Assembly: GCA_004124385.1 (NCBI GenBank) | Contig: SCKN01000005.1 | Coordinates: 62,001 to 126,000 of the forward strand | Direction of reading: 5' to 3' | Source of the DNA: Fidelibacterota bacterium | GTDB lineage: Bacteria; Fidelibacterota; Marinisomatia; Marinisomatales; TCS55 | DNA: 64,000 bases | Part shown: in pieces, positions 35,799 through 45,299 of the stretch | Position numbering within the stretch: the stretch's first letter is position 1 | How the letters are laid out: each line of letters begins with the position of its first letter | Program-made: the position numbers and the translations under genes | The notes under the pieces: model-generated | Told to the model about the DNA's origin: nothing | Databases searched by the model: none | What the model saw: only the letters and a program-made list of their open reading frames with translations

Positions 35799-36930
35799 TA
35801 TTCGTATTCCTCCCAATCAATGACATAAGAGTATCCGATAAAGGATCCAAAATCATTGGGCAAGAATAATTCAAACGCTCCAAACGCCCCCGGGAGTAAA
35901 GTGGCATCTGTGGTGATGCCGGAGTCGAAGGTGTGGTATGTTCCGCGTAAAAACGTAGTGAGTGTCTTGGTCTCACCGCTCCAGTTTTTACGAAATACAA
36001 AATCAACTTTCACAAAATCTGCCCGGCGGCCGCCAATGTTTTTAATCTCTCCTGTAAAGATAATTGCACCCTGATTATCCTTGCGCTCACTGATATTGCC
36101 AACCAGAACACAATTCGCAGAATATCTTTTTCCAGCTGAACGACTAAATGGATCAGCTGATGTATATTTGGGTTGTGCCAGTTTGGGCATGGGCGGTGGG
36201 GAGTAACTATCGCGAATCTGTTCTGGTACATATTCTTGTGTTTCCTCTGTTACCACATTATCAATAACCCTGACTATATTTTTACGTTCAATAATCAGAT
36301 AACCCAATAAAGTTTCGATTTTTAGTGTTTCTTCATCTTGATAAATAATCTTACCAAATACTGTGCTACCGTTTTGAAGTATTATTTCTTTTGAATAAAT
36401 AGCCAGTGGGTTTATCCACATTTTGCTTAAAGCCTTCAAGTCTTCCAGTTCGGAATTAAGATACTTGATTTCTGCAGATAGCTTTTTTAGTTCAAAACTT
36501 AATTCTGTTGTTACATAATCCGCATCGGTACCAGGAATATCTCCACCCCCTTTTAATACGACTTCTTTTTTGACTTCTGCTTTTACAGATAATACTAATT
36601 CTAAATCTTCTAAATCATCATTTGAAACAGTAATGGGGATACTGGCTTTCCCTTTTTTACCAGCATCTGCTTTTAAAACATAGTCACCAGGAAGGACTTT
36701 TTTAAATTTGAACGTAACCACCGCCCATACCCATCGCTTTTGGATGATTCCGTGCGTTGGGATTCAACGCCATCTGATGTAAGTAATAAAACGGTTGTTC
36801 TGCCAACTTTTTCACCATCTGCATCAAATACAGTACCTTTAACTTTGTAACCTTTTGCATTGAGGGTGGAGCTATAAGCAAAAATACTAAGTACAATAAG
36901 TGTGTATTTAAACAGCGATTTTATGTTCAT
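35798..36930 (-). CDS. Carboxypeptidase-regulatory-like/coiled-coil/Sm-like protein with an apparent frameshift
   Basis: Two frames join into one protein of about 377 residues. Frame 1 from ATG 36930 (GAGGT upstream) gives a signal peptide and KGYKVKGTVFDADGEKVGR, the start of a CarboxypepD_reg domain, up to SDGYGR. The rest of that domain, VTFKFKKVLPGDYVLKAD, is in another frame from about 36721. One extra base in the G-rich stretch at 36713-36725 would restore it. After this come a coiled coil (ELSFELKKLSAEIKYLNSEL) and a small beta-barrel-like unit (LQNGSTVFGKIIYQDEETLK). First gene of the motor operon. It may be a real mutation or a sequence error. Confidence 0.65.
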
Positions 36931-36983
36931 AAAGTTACCTCGGGTATGCAAGAATCAAGACGAACTACTGCCTTGGATAGATG

Positions 36984-37013
36984 AGTTTACCTACAACTCT
37001 GACCAAGTGTCAA
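36984..37013 (-). promoter_or_regulatory. Candidate sigma70-like promoter of the motor operon
   Basis: On the minus strand TTGACA (37008-37013), an 18-base spacer and TAAACT (36984-36989), 54 bases before the ATG at 36930. The -35 is perfect and the -10 matches four of six positions. Confidence 0.45.
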
Positions 37014-37177
37014 GTAGAAATATAAGAGTATTTTATCGAGGAGAAATCAGTTTTAGTTTTAACCTGACTTACATATTATTATATAAGAACTAAATTCTAT
37101 ATTGTGATTGTGCGGGGTGTGATAAATGAACAATTGAATGAAATGTTACCAATAGAGATTCGGTTTAATTCTTTAAC

Positions 37178-37207
37178 GCTTTAACGCTTTAATCAAAGCG
37201 TTAAAGC
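37178..37207 (-). terminator. Hairpin overlapping the stop of the PmbA-like gene
   Basis: Perfect 13-bp stem GCTTTAACGCTTT / AAAGCGTTAAAGC around AATC; the stop codon of the gene lies in the loop. A further partial copy of CTTTAACG lies at 37171. There is no T-run on the minus strand, so it may act as a 3' stabiliser more than a strong terminator. Confidence 0.5.
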
Positions 37208-38515
37208 AAAAGAGTCTACAAGGATACCAGGACATGTTGTTGCGCCTAAGGATCGACCGCCATATGTTTCTACTTCCGGGTTTACACTAAATTTATCTTC
37301 TACTTCAATCAGCCTTCCTCCAAAGAAGTTGTAAAACGAATCATCAAACCTCATCGTTTCAATGGGAGCAATGATTTCTCCGTTTTCTACCCAAAAGCAT
37401 GCGTATCTTGTTAATCCAGTTATTCGGCCACCCGCATTATCACTCCAGTTTAAATAATGAATATTTGAAAGATATAATCCCTCTCCAATTTCACTAACCA
37501 CATTTTCATGGTTCAGGCTTCCAGTGGACATTTTAGGAGAACGCATATATTCACCGGATTCGGCATAGTTGGACTCCACACCATATTCTTTTGCAGATCT
37601 GGAGCTCACTAATGTGTTTTTCAACTCTCCGTTTTCAATCAAGGATAGTTTCTCTGCAGACACTTCTCCATTAGAATTGAATTTGGGGCAAAATCCCGAA
37701 GAGAAATCTTCAACAATAGAAAACTTTGGAGACAAACGAATATCATCATGCCGCATACGGCCAAAACCACTACAACCTTGGCGCAACGATGCTTCAGAGA
37801 TTCCATTCCATGAAAACATTCCCAAGAAATCGGCTACAGCCGCTGATTCAAACCAGGTTCGATAATTACCCGTATTAATTTTTATGGGCTTTCTTTCCAT
37901 AAGAATTAATTTTTCTCGGGATCGTTTTACATAAGATTCATAGTCTTCCTGATTCCAATTGTTTCCTGTAAATGAACCCTTCACCATTTGGTGTTCCGGT
38001 GTAACCAGAGAATAATCTAAACTGAATGATTCTGTCTCGAACCAATGTTTTTGTCCTAGGCTATTTGCATTGCCGCGGAACATTCGTCCATTGGCCCAAA
38101 CACCAACGAAATCAACTCCGGACATGGCTGGCAAAATTGCATCCACCGCATGTTCGAACGGCAAACTTTTGGCTGGTTTTATTTCATGGCTGGAACCAGT
38201 GTTCTCTGGAAAAACAACAAATGGATCTTCTGGAATTTCCTGGGCCTCCAATCTCATTCGTGCAATCTCTGACTTACCGCGAGCAACATCTATATCAAAA
38301 TTACCCGACACAGTAAACCCGCCGCGGATAGTTCTATTGTTGGCGATAAATTTTAAACCTAAGTTTGTATCGTCGACTAAACCAGTCTGGCGAACAGCTG
38401 CATTATTAAACCGAATAAATTGACTGGTTTCTCCTGAAAAAGAAAGAATCAGGTTTTCCCCGTTTTGTAATTCAGAAAAAAGACTTTCACTCAATTGATT
38501 AAAAATTTGTTCCAT
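37193..38515 (-). CDS. pmbA: TldD/PmbA-family protein, PmbA (TldE) type
   Basis: 440 residues, non-catalytic partner type: it lacks the HExxxH motif of its neighbour but has the family C-terminal fold (GLYLSNIHYLNWSDNAGGRI, TRYACFWVENGEIIAPIETM). TldD/TldE form a heterodimeric zinc protease that degrades or matures unfolded peptides. It lies two bases after the TldD gene, as expected for a pair. The closing GATTCPGILVDSFALTL is a common end of PmbA proteins. Confidence 0.88.
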   Translation of the reverse strand: MEQIFNQLSESLFSELQNGENLILSFSGETSQFIRFNNAAVRQTGLVDDTNLGLKFIANNRTIRGGFTVSGNFDIDVARGKSEIARMRLEAQEIPEDPFVVFPENTGSSHEIKPAKSLPFEHAVDAILPAMSGVDFVGVWANGRMFRGNANSLGQKHWFETESFSLDYSLVTPEHQMVKGSFTGNNWNQEDYESYVKRSREKLILMERKPIKINTGNYRTWFESAAVADFLGMFSWNGISEASLRQGCSGFGRMRHDDIRLSPKFSIVEDFSSGFCPKFNSNGEVSAEKLSLIENGELKNTLVSSRSAKEYGVESNYAESGEYMRSPKMSTGSLNHENVVSEIGEGLYLSNIHYLNWSDNAGGRITGLTRYACFWVENGEIIAPIETMRFDDSFYNFFGGRLIEVEDKFSVNPEVETYGGRSLGATTCPGILVDSFALTL

Positions 38516-38517
38516 AA

Positions 38518-39960
38518 TTAAACACCTCCAAAGACTTGTATGTTTTCAAATAGACAGGCGGGCGAAGCATGTCCAACACGTATGACCTGGTTTGGCTCAC
38601 CCTTTCCACAATTCGGCGTTCCATAAATACCAAAAGTATCCACATTCCCCACACCTTTCAGACTGCGCCAAAACGGATTGGAAATGCCACGATAATTCGG
38701 GTTTTTGACTGTCTTTGTCATTTTACCATTTTCAATCAATTTGCCATATTCACAACCAAACTGGAATTTGTTTCTGTAGTCATCAATGGACCAGGATTTA
38801 TTACTTTCCATATAAACACCGTACTCAACTTGGGATATTAATTCATCAAATGAACTGTTGCCTGGTTCGAGATTTATATTAGCCATACGGTCGATGGGCG
38901 CTCTATTCCAACCGCTGGCTCGGAAATTTGCAACACCATTAAGCCCTGAACGAATCTGGCTTTCTTGTCCACCCAATCCACGAACCAATAAACCCTCTTT
39001 TATTAAATATTCCTTCGTTGCTTTCAACCCGCCGTCATCAAAGGCATAGGATGCAAATTCTGATTCCAATGTTGGGTCAAAGGTAATATTCATAAGTTTT
39101 GACCCGTACTGCAGCTTTCCAAAATCTTCTAATTTCACAAAGCTCCAACCGGCATAATTCCGTTCATCCCCGAGGATTCGATCAACTTCCAACGCATGAC
39201 CAATGCTTTCATGGATTTGCATCATCATTTGGTCTGGTGCAATAACAACATCCATTTCTCCCGTTGGACAATCATCAGCAGATAATAGTTCTAGAGCTTG
39301 TTCTCCAATTCGATTTGCATTTGCAAGGATCTCATATTTATCAAAGTATTCCATTCCTATTTGTCGGCAAGTACCGCGCATTCCGCCAAAGGTTCGAGTC
39401 TGTTGATTTGGCCCGTCCGCAGCTGTGGCGCTTAAGTCAAATTCAAGCATTAGAAAATCCTGATGAATATCACTCCCATTTGAGCTCACAAAACGAAACG
39501 TTGTCTCAATTACCTGACACAAAGAAGAGGCGCTTACAATTTTATCAGATACCTTTAGATGGTTGTAAGCTTCCAATAAAATCTCATTCAATTTCCCCGC
39601 AGAAAGATCATTCCGGTTTTTAGTAAAAGGAGATTGATAGCTTCCTTGGTGGCTTGGGCGGGCGCTTTCATCAAATTGATAATGGGCGTTGTGAGATGCA
39701 ATTTCCGCCTGCCGATATGCTTTTTTAGCAGCCTTTGCGATGCTTTCCGGCGACATATCCGGTGTTCCATAATAGCCAAACTGACCATTGACCAACACTT
39801 CTACCATGATTCCATGAGTAGATACTCTGCCGTTTGCAACTGGAACTCCATCCCGTATCATTCTTGGTGTATGTGCTTCGTATACTTCTCGCAGACCCAC
39901 CCATTGCGCCGGTACGTCTACAGCATTTAATAATTGTTTTATATCTATATCTAATTTCAT
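38518..39960 (-). CDS. tldD: TldD-type metalloprotease
   Basis: 480 residues. The zinc motif is HESIGHALEVDRI (HExxxH form), followed by the GWSFVKLEDFGKLQYGSKLM strand and GNVDTFGIYGTPNCGKGEP near the end. With the PmbA-like protein it forms the TldD/E protease; substrates are modified peptides and unfolded chains. Both genes are at full length and intact. Confidence 0.9.
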   Translation of the reverse strand: MKLDIDIKQLLNAVDVPAQWVGLREVYEAHTPRMIRDGVPVANGRVSTHGIMVEVLVNGQFGYYGTPDMSPESIAKAAKKAYRQAEIASHNAHYQFDESARPSHQGSYQSPFTKNRNDLSAGKLNEILLEAYNHLKVSDKIVSASSLCQVIETTFRFVSSNGSDIHQDFLMLEFDLSATAADGPNQQTRTFGGMRGTCRQIGMEYFDKYEILANANRIGEQALELLSADDCPTGEMDVVIAPDQMMMQIHESIGHALEVDRILGDERNYAGWSFVKLEDFGKLQYGSKLMNITFDPTLESEFASYAFDDGGLKATKEYLIKEGLLVRGLGGQESQIRSGLNGVANFRASGWNRAPIDRMANINLEPGNSSFDELISQVEYGVYMESNKSWSIDDYRNKFQFGCEYGKLIENGKMTKTVKNPNYRGISNPFWRSLKGVGNVDTFGIYGTPNCGKGEPNQVIRVGHASPACLFENIQVFGGV

Positions 39961-39983
39961 TGCTTATCTTTCAGTTTATATTT

Positions 39984-40562
39984 CTATTTCCAAAAATCTT
40001 CATATATCTTTTGTTTTTTCAACATTATGCTTAATCGCTGTTCTGTGTCTTTTGTTAGATTTTCATCCAAAATGCCTTCTAACGATTTTTGATATGACTC
40101 AATAATAAGTTCAAAATCTTTTGAATCTTTTTTTTCATAGGTTCGACCCATCCAATAATAAGGTTCATTCTTTTCGGGGTTATAATATGCAGCTTTACCA
40201 TACTGTTCCAAGGCCTTCCACAGCGCTGAATTACTTCCTTTCTTGAAAAAACGATGCCCAGATATCATCGCCAGGCCATATTTGGCTGATTTATTTTTAG
40301 TTTGAATTTTTAGCACATTGTTAAATTGTAATTCTGCTGATGAATAATCGCCATCAGCCAACGCTTTGGTTCCCAAATTATTGTGGGCGCTTACAATCGC
40401 CTGAATTATTTCGTCCGATATATTTTCTCCCTTTAACAACTCTTCTTTATTAGCAATAATGGTTTCGGGTTCAGACTCTGCCAATTCGGTCACAGTAGGA
40501 ACACAGCCAACTATTATTAGAGTTAACACCATCAATAGGTGTTTTTTGTTCGGGACCATCAT
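39984..40562 (-). CDS. TPR lipoprotein
   Basis: 192 residues. A lipoprotein signal with LIIVGC as lipobox (Cys about residue 20), then TPR-like helices (LGTKALADGDYSSAELQFNN, LWKALEQYGKAAYYNPEKNE, YYWMGRTYEKKDSKDFELII). Function unknown; it probably faces the periplasm. It ends 23 bases before tldD and starts 4 bases after the hydroxylase gene on the same strand, so these may be one transcript. Confidence 0.75.
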   Translation of the reverse strand: MMVPNKKHLLMVLTLIIVGCVPTVTELAESEPETIIANKEELLKGENISDEIIQAIVSAHNNLGTKALADGDYSSAELQFNNVLKIQTKNKSAKYGLAMISGHRFFKKGSNSALWKALEQYGKAAYYNPEKNEPYYWMGRTYEKKDSKDFELIIESYQKSLEGILDENLTKDTEQRLSIMLKKQKIYEDFWK

Positions 40563-40566
40563 GTAA

Positions 40567-41517
40567 CTATCCTAAATACCAAAATAAGTCTTTATTTTCA
40601 TTAAAGGATTTGTATAATTCTGACATAGAGTCAACAACATAATACCTATCCTGTATTTCACTGTAGTCAAAACAAGTCATCACAACCTCTTCGATATTAA
40701 AGGGAAGAAATTTTGAATGGGTTGAAAGACCTTTGGCGCATGCTTCAATATTCTTTGTTTCGTCGTAAGACGATATAATTCCTGCCCCATAAATTTCATA
40801 ATCAATATCGTTTGCTTTGCGTCTGAATTTGTCCGTTTCGCCATTATTTTTGACCAATCCAAACTCATATGTCCACCATGCAAAGTTTTGGAGACGTTTC
40901 AAATTATGATCAATCAGCTCCTGCCCCAATCCTTTTTCATCTTTTATTATTTCAAGACCTAACTTTCCCATATCACATAAAAAATTCGCATAATTAATAT
41001 TCATTAAAAAAGGAGCGTGGCCTTGAACATCATGAAAAATATCTGGTTCAGGTGTATAGCCTTCATCGTTTTGAATATTTATTCCTTCATACTTTTTTTT
41101 AAATCGAGGTGATTGGCGGATAATATCTGTTACCGGAAACATACGCTTTGAATTCATTTCAAAAAATAATTCTTCCTCCAAAAAACCCGCCACAGGAACC
41201 AATACCCAACCTGTGGAGTTTTCAATCAATGGCGAAACAGTTTTAAACTCGGGGAAACGATCGTTCGGTATTGGTAATGTGCGTAATCCAATTAAATACT
41301 CTCGGGATGCATATTGATTAAGCAACAATTCAAGTTTTACAAAAAGATCTTCCCATATTTTATTTTCCAGATTGGTTACTTCGCTGTATTTTTGAGGTTT
41401 TTGATATGGATCATTTTTTCCATAAATACGAATTCCGCCAATAGCGTTTGGAATAATGTTTCTAAATAAATAATCGTATTTGGTATAATCTTCAGTCATA
41501 ATGTGGTTTATAGCCAT
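40567..41517 (-). CDS. phhA: Pterin-dependent aromatic amino acid hydroxylase (phenylalanine 4-monooxygenase-like)
   Basis: 316 residues. The iron site is PEPDIFHDVQGHAPFL (two His five residues apart) and AWWTYEFGLVKNNG (the Glu ligand), as in Phe, Tyr and Trp hydroxylases; YGAGIISSYDE is also conserved. It would convert Phe to Tyr with tetrahydrobiopterin and O2, so aerobic. The substrate choice between Phe and Trp cannot be read with certainty. No pterin carbinolamine dehydratase is nearby. Confidence 0.85.
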   Translation of the reverse strand: MAINHIMTEDYTKYDYLFRNIIPNAIGGIRIYGKNDPYQKPQKYSEVTNLENKIWEDLFVKLELLLNQYASREYLIGLRTLPIPNDRFPEFKTVSPLIENSTGWVLVPVAGFLEEELFFEMNSKRMFPVTDIIRQSPRFKKKYEGINIQNDEGYTPEPDIFHDVQGHAPFLMNINYANFLCDMGKLGLEIIKDEKGLGQELIDHNLKRLQNFAWWTYEFGLVKNNGETDKFRRKANDIDYEIYGAGIISSYDETKNIEACAKGLSTHSKFLPFNIEEVVMTCFDYSEIQDRYYVVDSMSELYKSFNENKDLFWYLG

Positions 41518-41550
41518 TTAATTTACGCCAAGCGATCACAATGGTTCAAT

Positions 41551-41874
41551 CTACCAAAGCCATATATATGTTACAGAACGGTTTTTAGTTCCATAATGAG
41601 GGTCTTTCGGCAAACCACATACAGAGCGCATATCCACGCTCTCTTGATGAAACATATCATATTTTTCTCCAGGAATAACAGCTTTAAACCGACCCTCTTG
41701 TTCATTGCACCATGTGCGCACAGCGGTGCGAAGCGTCCCTTCTCCATGTCCGTGAATAATTTTCAATGCTCTGATTTTTCCTTCATGGAGAGCAGTGCTG
41801 ACGTTTGTTTCTAAAATAGACAGTGCTTTATCCAAGTGATGGTTTTGGTGGCCGATATCTATTGTTTTTAACAT
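41551..41874 (-). CDS. Stand-alone Smr-domain protein
   Basis: 107 residues: a single Smr domain with the motif IIHGHGEGTLRTAVRTW and, before it, DIGHQNHHLDKALSIL at the start. Smr domains are nucleases that nick or cleave DNA or RNA; some act in ribosome rescue or recombination. Here there is no MutS2 part. The C-terminal 40 residues (DMFHQESVDMRSVCGLP) are an unusual tail. Confidence 0.7.
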   Translation of the reverse strand: MLKTIDIGHQNHHLDKALSILETNVSTALHEGKIRALKIIHGHGEGTLRTAVRTWCNEQEGRFKAVIPGEKYDMFHQESVDMRSVCGLPKDPHYGTKNRSVTYIWLW

Positions 41875-41937
41875 AATATTTCCAAACCAAGTTTACGCTT
41901 GTTCAGGCTAATTTTGCCTTTAAATCAAAGGGGATAA

Positions 41938-42900
41938 ATGAAACAAATTACACTAGGTAGAACCAAAGCTGTTGTATCGGCTATTAGTTTAGGAACGTGG
42001 TCTTATGGCGGTGGAAATACATCTGGGGAAATTCCCGTAGGCTGGGCCGGACAACGCGATGATGATTCAAAATCCGCACTTATAAAATGTTGGAATAAGG
42101 GGATTAACCACTGGGATACAGCAGATGTGTATGGTGATGGTCGTTCAGAACAAATCATTGGATCCATGTGGAAAATTATTCCTCGAAACGATATTTTTCT
42201 AGCCACAAAAATTGGATGGAACCAAGGTTCGTTTGACTATTGGTATAATCCTCAACACATGAGAATTCAAATGGAGAATTCGTTGGTGAATTTAAAAACG
42301 GAATGTGTTGACCTTATGTATCTTCACCATTGCGGGTTTGGTAAACAAGGTGAATATTTTGACGATGCTTTGGACGTTATTAAGCGTTTTCAAGAAGAAG
42401 GAAAAACACGTTTTATAGGATTGTCTGATTGGAATCTTTCCAAAATTATGCGTTATATTAATCAAGTTGATCCGGACGTGGTGCAACCTTATAGAAATGT
42501 GTGGGATGATACCTACGCATCAAGCGGTTTACAGAAATATGTAGAGAAAAATAATATTGGTGTCTGTTTTTTCTCACCTTTAATGCACGGATTACTAACA
42601 GGTAAATATTTAGAACCTGCTACCTTTGATAAAGGAGATTTTAGAAATAATGTAAAAGCGTTTAAAAATCAGGGTATTATTGATAAAATAAAAGAAAACG
42701 CCCATTTTCTTCAGGAGCGCTTTTCAAATCATCCCAATCCAGTTTTGAGAGGTATCGTTGATACCCTCATTTCAGACTCATCAAATAGTTGTGTATTGTT
42801 AGGACAACGAAATGTTGATCAGGTCAATATTGCAACAACGCTTGGTGAGTGTTTATCAGAAGAAGACGCAAATTGGGTAAAACAACTTTATAATCACTAA
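41938..42900 (+). CDS. Aldo/keto reductase
   Basis: 320 residues. The catalytic tetrad is visible: Asp and Tyr in HWDTADVYGDGRSE, Lys in FLATKIGWNQG, His in LMYLHHCGFG. NADPH-dependent reductase of carbonyl compounds; substrate unknown. The sequence belongs to the oxidoreductase/AKR7-12-like group with the RFIGLSDWN segment. It heads a plus-strand operon with pirin, Gfo/Idh, Tag and a hypothetical gene. Confidence 0.9.
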   Translation: MKQITLGRTKAVVSAISLGTWSYGGGNTSGEIPVGWAGQRDDDSKSALIKCWNKGINHWDTADVYGDGRSEQIIGSMWKIIPRNDIFLATKIGWNQGSFDYWYNPQHMRIQMENSLVNLKTECVDLMYLHHCGFGKQGEYFDDALDVIKRFQEEGKTRFIGLSDWNLSKIMRYINQVDPDVVQPYRNVWDDTYASSGLQKYVEKNNIGVCFFSPLMHGLLTGKYLEPATFDKGDFRNNVKAFKNQGIIDKIKENAHFLQERFSNHPNPVLRGIVDTLISDSSNSCVLLGQRNVDQVNIATTLGECLSEEDANWVKQLYNH

Positions 42901-42911
42901 CGGCTCCACGA

Positions 42912-43724
42912 ATGGGTAGACGTCAAATCAAGCAGATTGTAGATGGTCTGAAAACAACAGATGGTGCCGGAGTAAATCTCACTCGTTTTATTGGCGGCCC
43001 TGAATTAAACATGTTGGACCCCTTCCTTTTGTTAGATGAATTCGGGAGCGACAATCCAGATGATTATCTCGCCGGTTTCCCACCCCATCCCCACCGCGGA
43101 TTTGAAACAATAACCTATATGTTAAATGGGAAGTGGCAACACAAGGATTCTGTGGGGAACGAGGGTTTGCTGGGCGATGGTTCCGTACAATGGATGACGG
43201 CCGGTCGTGGGGTCGTCCATAGCGAAATGCCCATCCAAACCGATGGGCTTGTACGGGGATTCCAACTTTGGCTTAATTTGCCAAAAGAGAAAAAAATGAT
43301 TGAACCAGCCTATCAGGATATCCATGTTGAAGAAATTCCTATTATTGAAGAACAGTCTGGAACTGTGAAAATCATTTCAGGAAATTTTCGAGGTACGCTG
43401 GGACCGGGACTCTCTCATACACCTGTTTTAATCTTGGATATAAGATTAAATAGGGAGAGCGAAATATCTATCCCCGTAACGGACGGTTGGAATGTTTTTA
43501 GTTTTGTTTATGAGGGCGATGCACTAACGCACTCTAAAGGCCAATTGGCCGTCTATGAAAAAACCGGGGATATTCATTTCAAAACCAACAAATCAAAAGC
43601 AGGTATTTATCTTGCTGCTGGGGAACCCTTGAATGAGCCCATCGTCCGGGGCGGCCCATTTGTTATGAATACACGGGGCGAAATATTGCAAGCATTTGAA
43701 GATTATCAGAATGGTAAATTTTGA
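42912..43724 (+). CDS. Pirin-family cupin protein
   Basis: 270 residues, two cupin domains. The metal site is PHPHRGFETITYMLNG with Q-H-K-D-S and VVHSEM, giving His, His, His and Glu. Pirins include quercetin 2,3-dioxygenases and redox-sensing regulators; the job here is open. It begins 11 bases after the aldo/keto reductase and ends 2 bases before the next gene. Confidence 0.9.
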   Translation: MGRRQIKQIVDGLKTTDGAGVNLTRFIGGPELNMLDPFLLLDEFGSDNPDDYLAGFPPHPHRGFETITYMLNGKWQHKDSVGNEGLLGDGSVQWMTAGRGVVHSEMPIQTDGLVRGFQLWLNLPKEKKMIEPAYQDIHVEEIPIIEEQSGTVKIISGNFRGTLGPGLSHTPVLILDIRLNRESEISIPVTDGWNVFSFVYEGDALTHSKGQLAVYEKTGDIHFKTNKSKAGIYLAAGEPLNEPIVRGGPFVMNTRGEILQAFEDYQNGKF

Positions 43725-43726
43725 TT

Positions 43727-44725
43727 ATGAAAAAAATACGTTGGGGAATATTAAGTACGGGAAATGTCGCAAATAGCTTTGTGAAAGATATTAAGCATGT
43801 TCCTGATGCGGAGGTGATTGCTGTGGGTTCCAGAAATCAGGAAACGGCAGATACCTTCGGACAAAAATATAATATACCTCATTGTTATTCTTCTTACGAA
43901 GCCTTGGCAAATGATCCTGATGTAGACGTTATTTATATTGCAACACCTCATGTATTTCATGCGGAAAACAGTATTTTATGTATGGAAGCTGGAAAAGCAG
44001 TCCTGTGTGAAAAGGCATTTTCTATCCATGCGGGCGAGGCGAGGACTATGATACAGGTGGCTCGTCAGAATAATGTTTTTCTCATGGAGGCATTAATTAC
44101 TCGACATTTCCCTGTGATCCATCAAGTCCTGGATTGGGTCAATACGGGGCAAATTGGAGAGGTTCGACTTGTACAGGCTAATCGATGTGTTCGGGGAGAA
44201 TTCACGCCAGAAAGCCGTGTTATGAAGCGTGAATTAGGTGGCGGAAGTTTATTGGATCTTGGAATTTATGTTATTGGGTTTTCATCAATGATTTTTGGAC
44301 AAGCACCTCAACACATTTCCGGATTTGGGTTTGTCGGAGACTATGGGCCTGATGAGCAAGGTGCCTCATTGCTAGAATATGAACAAGGTGCAATGGCTGT
44401 TTTGACCTTTGCATTGCGAACAGACACCGTTAATGAAGCTTATATTTATGGCACCAAAGGTTATATTAAACTACCGGATCTTTTTGCAGTTCCCCATAAA
44501 GCATCCTTACATATTAAGGGACAATCAGAGATTGAATTTGAAAAACCCATCATCGGAAACGGTTTATATTACCAGGTAAAAGAAGTTCATCGTTGTTTAC
44601 GAGAGAGTTTGTTAGAAAGTCCCCGTATGCCATTGGAAGAATCTCTACAGATCATGGAAACCATGGATGCGATTCGTTCATCTTGGGATTTGACATATCC
44701 AAACGATTCAAACCAAAGTTTATGA
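43727..44725 (+). CDS. Gfo/Idh/MocA-family oxidoreductase (dihydrodiol dehydrogenase-like)
   Basis: 332 residues from ATG 43727. The Rossmann domain begins RWGILSTGNVANSFVKDI and has CEKAFSIHAGEA, with the family Lys but Ala for the usual Pro. The C-terminal domain has GGGSLLDLGIYVIGF. This variant resembles trans-1,2-dihydrobenzenediol/D-xylose dehydrogenases. It is not the lipid A-linked copy at 7083. Its stop overlaps the start of tag (ATGA). Confidence 0.88.
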   Translation: MKKIRWGILSTGNVANSFVKDIKHVPDAEVIAVGSRNQETADTFGQKYNIPHCYSSYEALANDPDVDVIYIATPHVFHAENSILCMEAGKAVLCEKAFSIHAGEARTMIQVARQNNVFLMEALITRHFPVIHQVLDWVNTGQIGEVRLVQANRCVRGEFTPESRVMKRELGGGSLLDLGIYVIGFSSMIFGQAPQHISGFGFVGDYGPDEQGASLLEYEQGAMAVLTFALRTDTVNEAYIYGTKGYIKLPDLFAVPHKASLHIKGQSEIEFEKPIIGNGLYYQVKEVHRCLRESLLESPRMPLEESLQIMETMDAIRSSWDLTYPNDSNQSL

Positions 44726-45291
44726 TACGCTGCGAATGGGGAGGTACTAGCCCCCTTTATCAACAATACCACGACGAAGAATGGGGCGTTCCGGTTCATG
44801 AGGACAGAACCCTGTTTGAATTCCTGATTTTGGAAGGTGCCCAGGCAGGATTAAGCTGGGAAACCATTTTAAAGAAAAGAAACGGATACCGTGAAGCTTT
44901 TGACCAATTTGATGTGGATAAAGTTTCCACTTTTTCAGAATCCAAAATAGAAGCTCTTCTCCAAAATCCAAAGATTGTCCGTAACAGACTCAAGGTGAAT
45001 TCCGCTGTTTTGAATGCAAAATTGTTTTTAGATGTCCAAAAAGAGTTTGGCAGTTTTGATCAATATATTTGGCAATTCACCGCTGGAAAAACTATCCAAA
45101 ATTCATTTAAGAAAATGTCGGATCTACCAGCAAACACGCCTGAATCAGATGCCATGAGTATAGACTTAAAAAAGCGAGGTTTTAAATTTATCGGTACCAC
45201 CGTCTGCTATGCCTTCATGCAAGCAACAGGTATGGTAAATGACCATGTAATTAGTTGTTTTAGATATAAGGAATTGTTGACTCAATTATAA
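44722..45291 (+). CDS. tag: DNA-3-methyladenine glycosylase I (Tag)
   Basis: 189 residues from ATG 44722. Removes 3-methyladenine from alkylated DNA. The start MIRCEW, YHDEEWGVP, EGAQAGLSWETILKKR and KKRGFKFIGTTVCYAFMQA match E. coli Tag, and the zinc ligands are present (Cys4, His in YHDEEW, His and Cys in NDHVISC). Nothing in the operon suggests a specific alkylation response. Confidence 0.95.
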   Translation: MIRCEWGGTSPLYQQYHDEEWGVPVHEDRTLFEFLILEGAQAGLSWETILKKRNGYREAFDQFDVDKVSTFSESKIEALLQNPKIVRNRLKVNSAVLNAKLFLDVQKEFGSFDQYIWQFTAGKTIQNSFKKMSDLPANTPESDAMSIDLKKRGFKFIGTTVCYAFMQATGMVNDHVISCFRYKELLTQL

Positions 45292-45299
45292 TTCAGTTA

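Noticed and set aside
37171-37207. Short repeats of CTTTAACG as a CRISPR-like or tandem repeat
   Set aside because: There are only two to three copies without spacers, and they form one hairpin over a stop codon.
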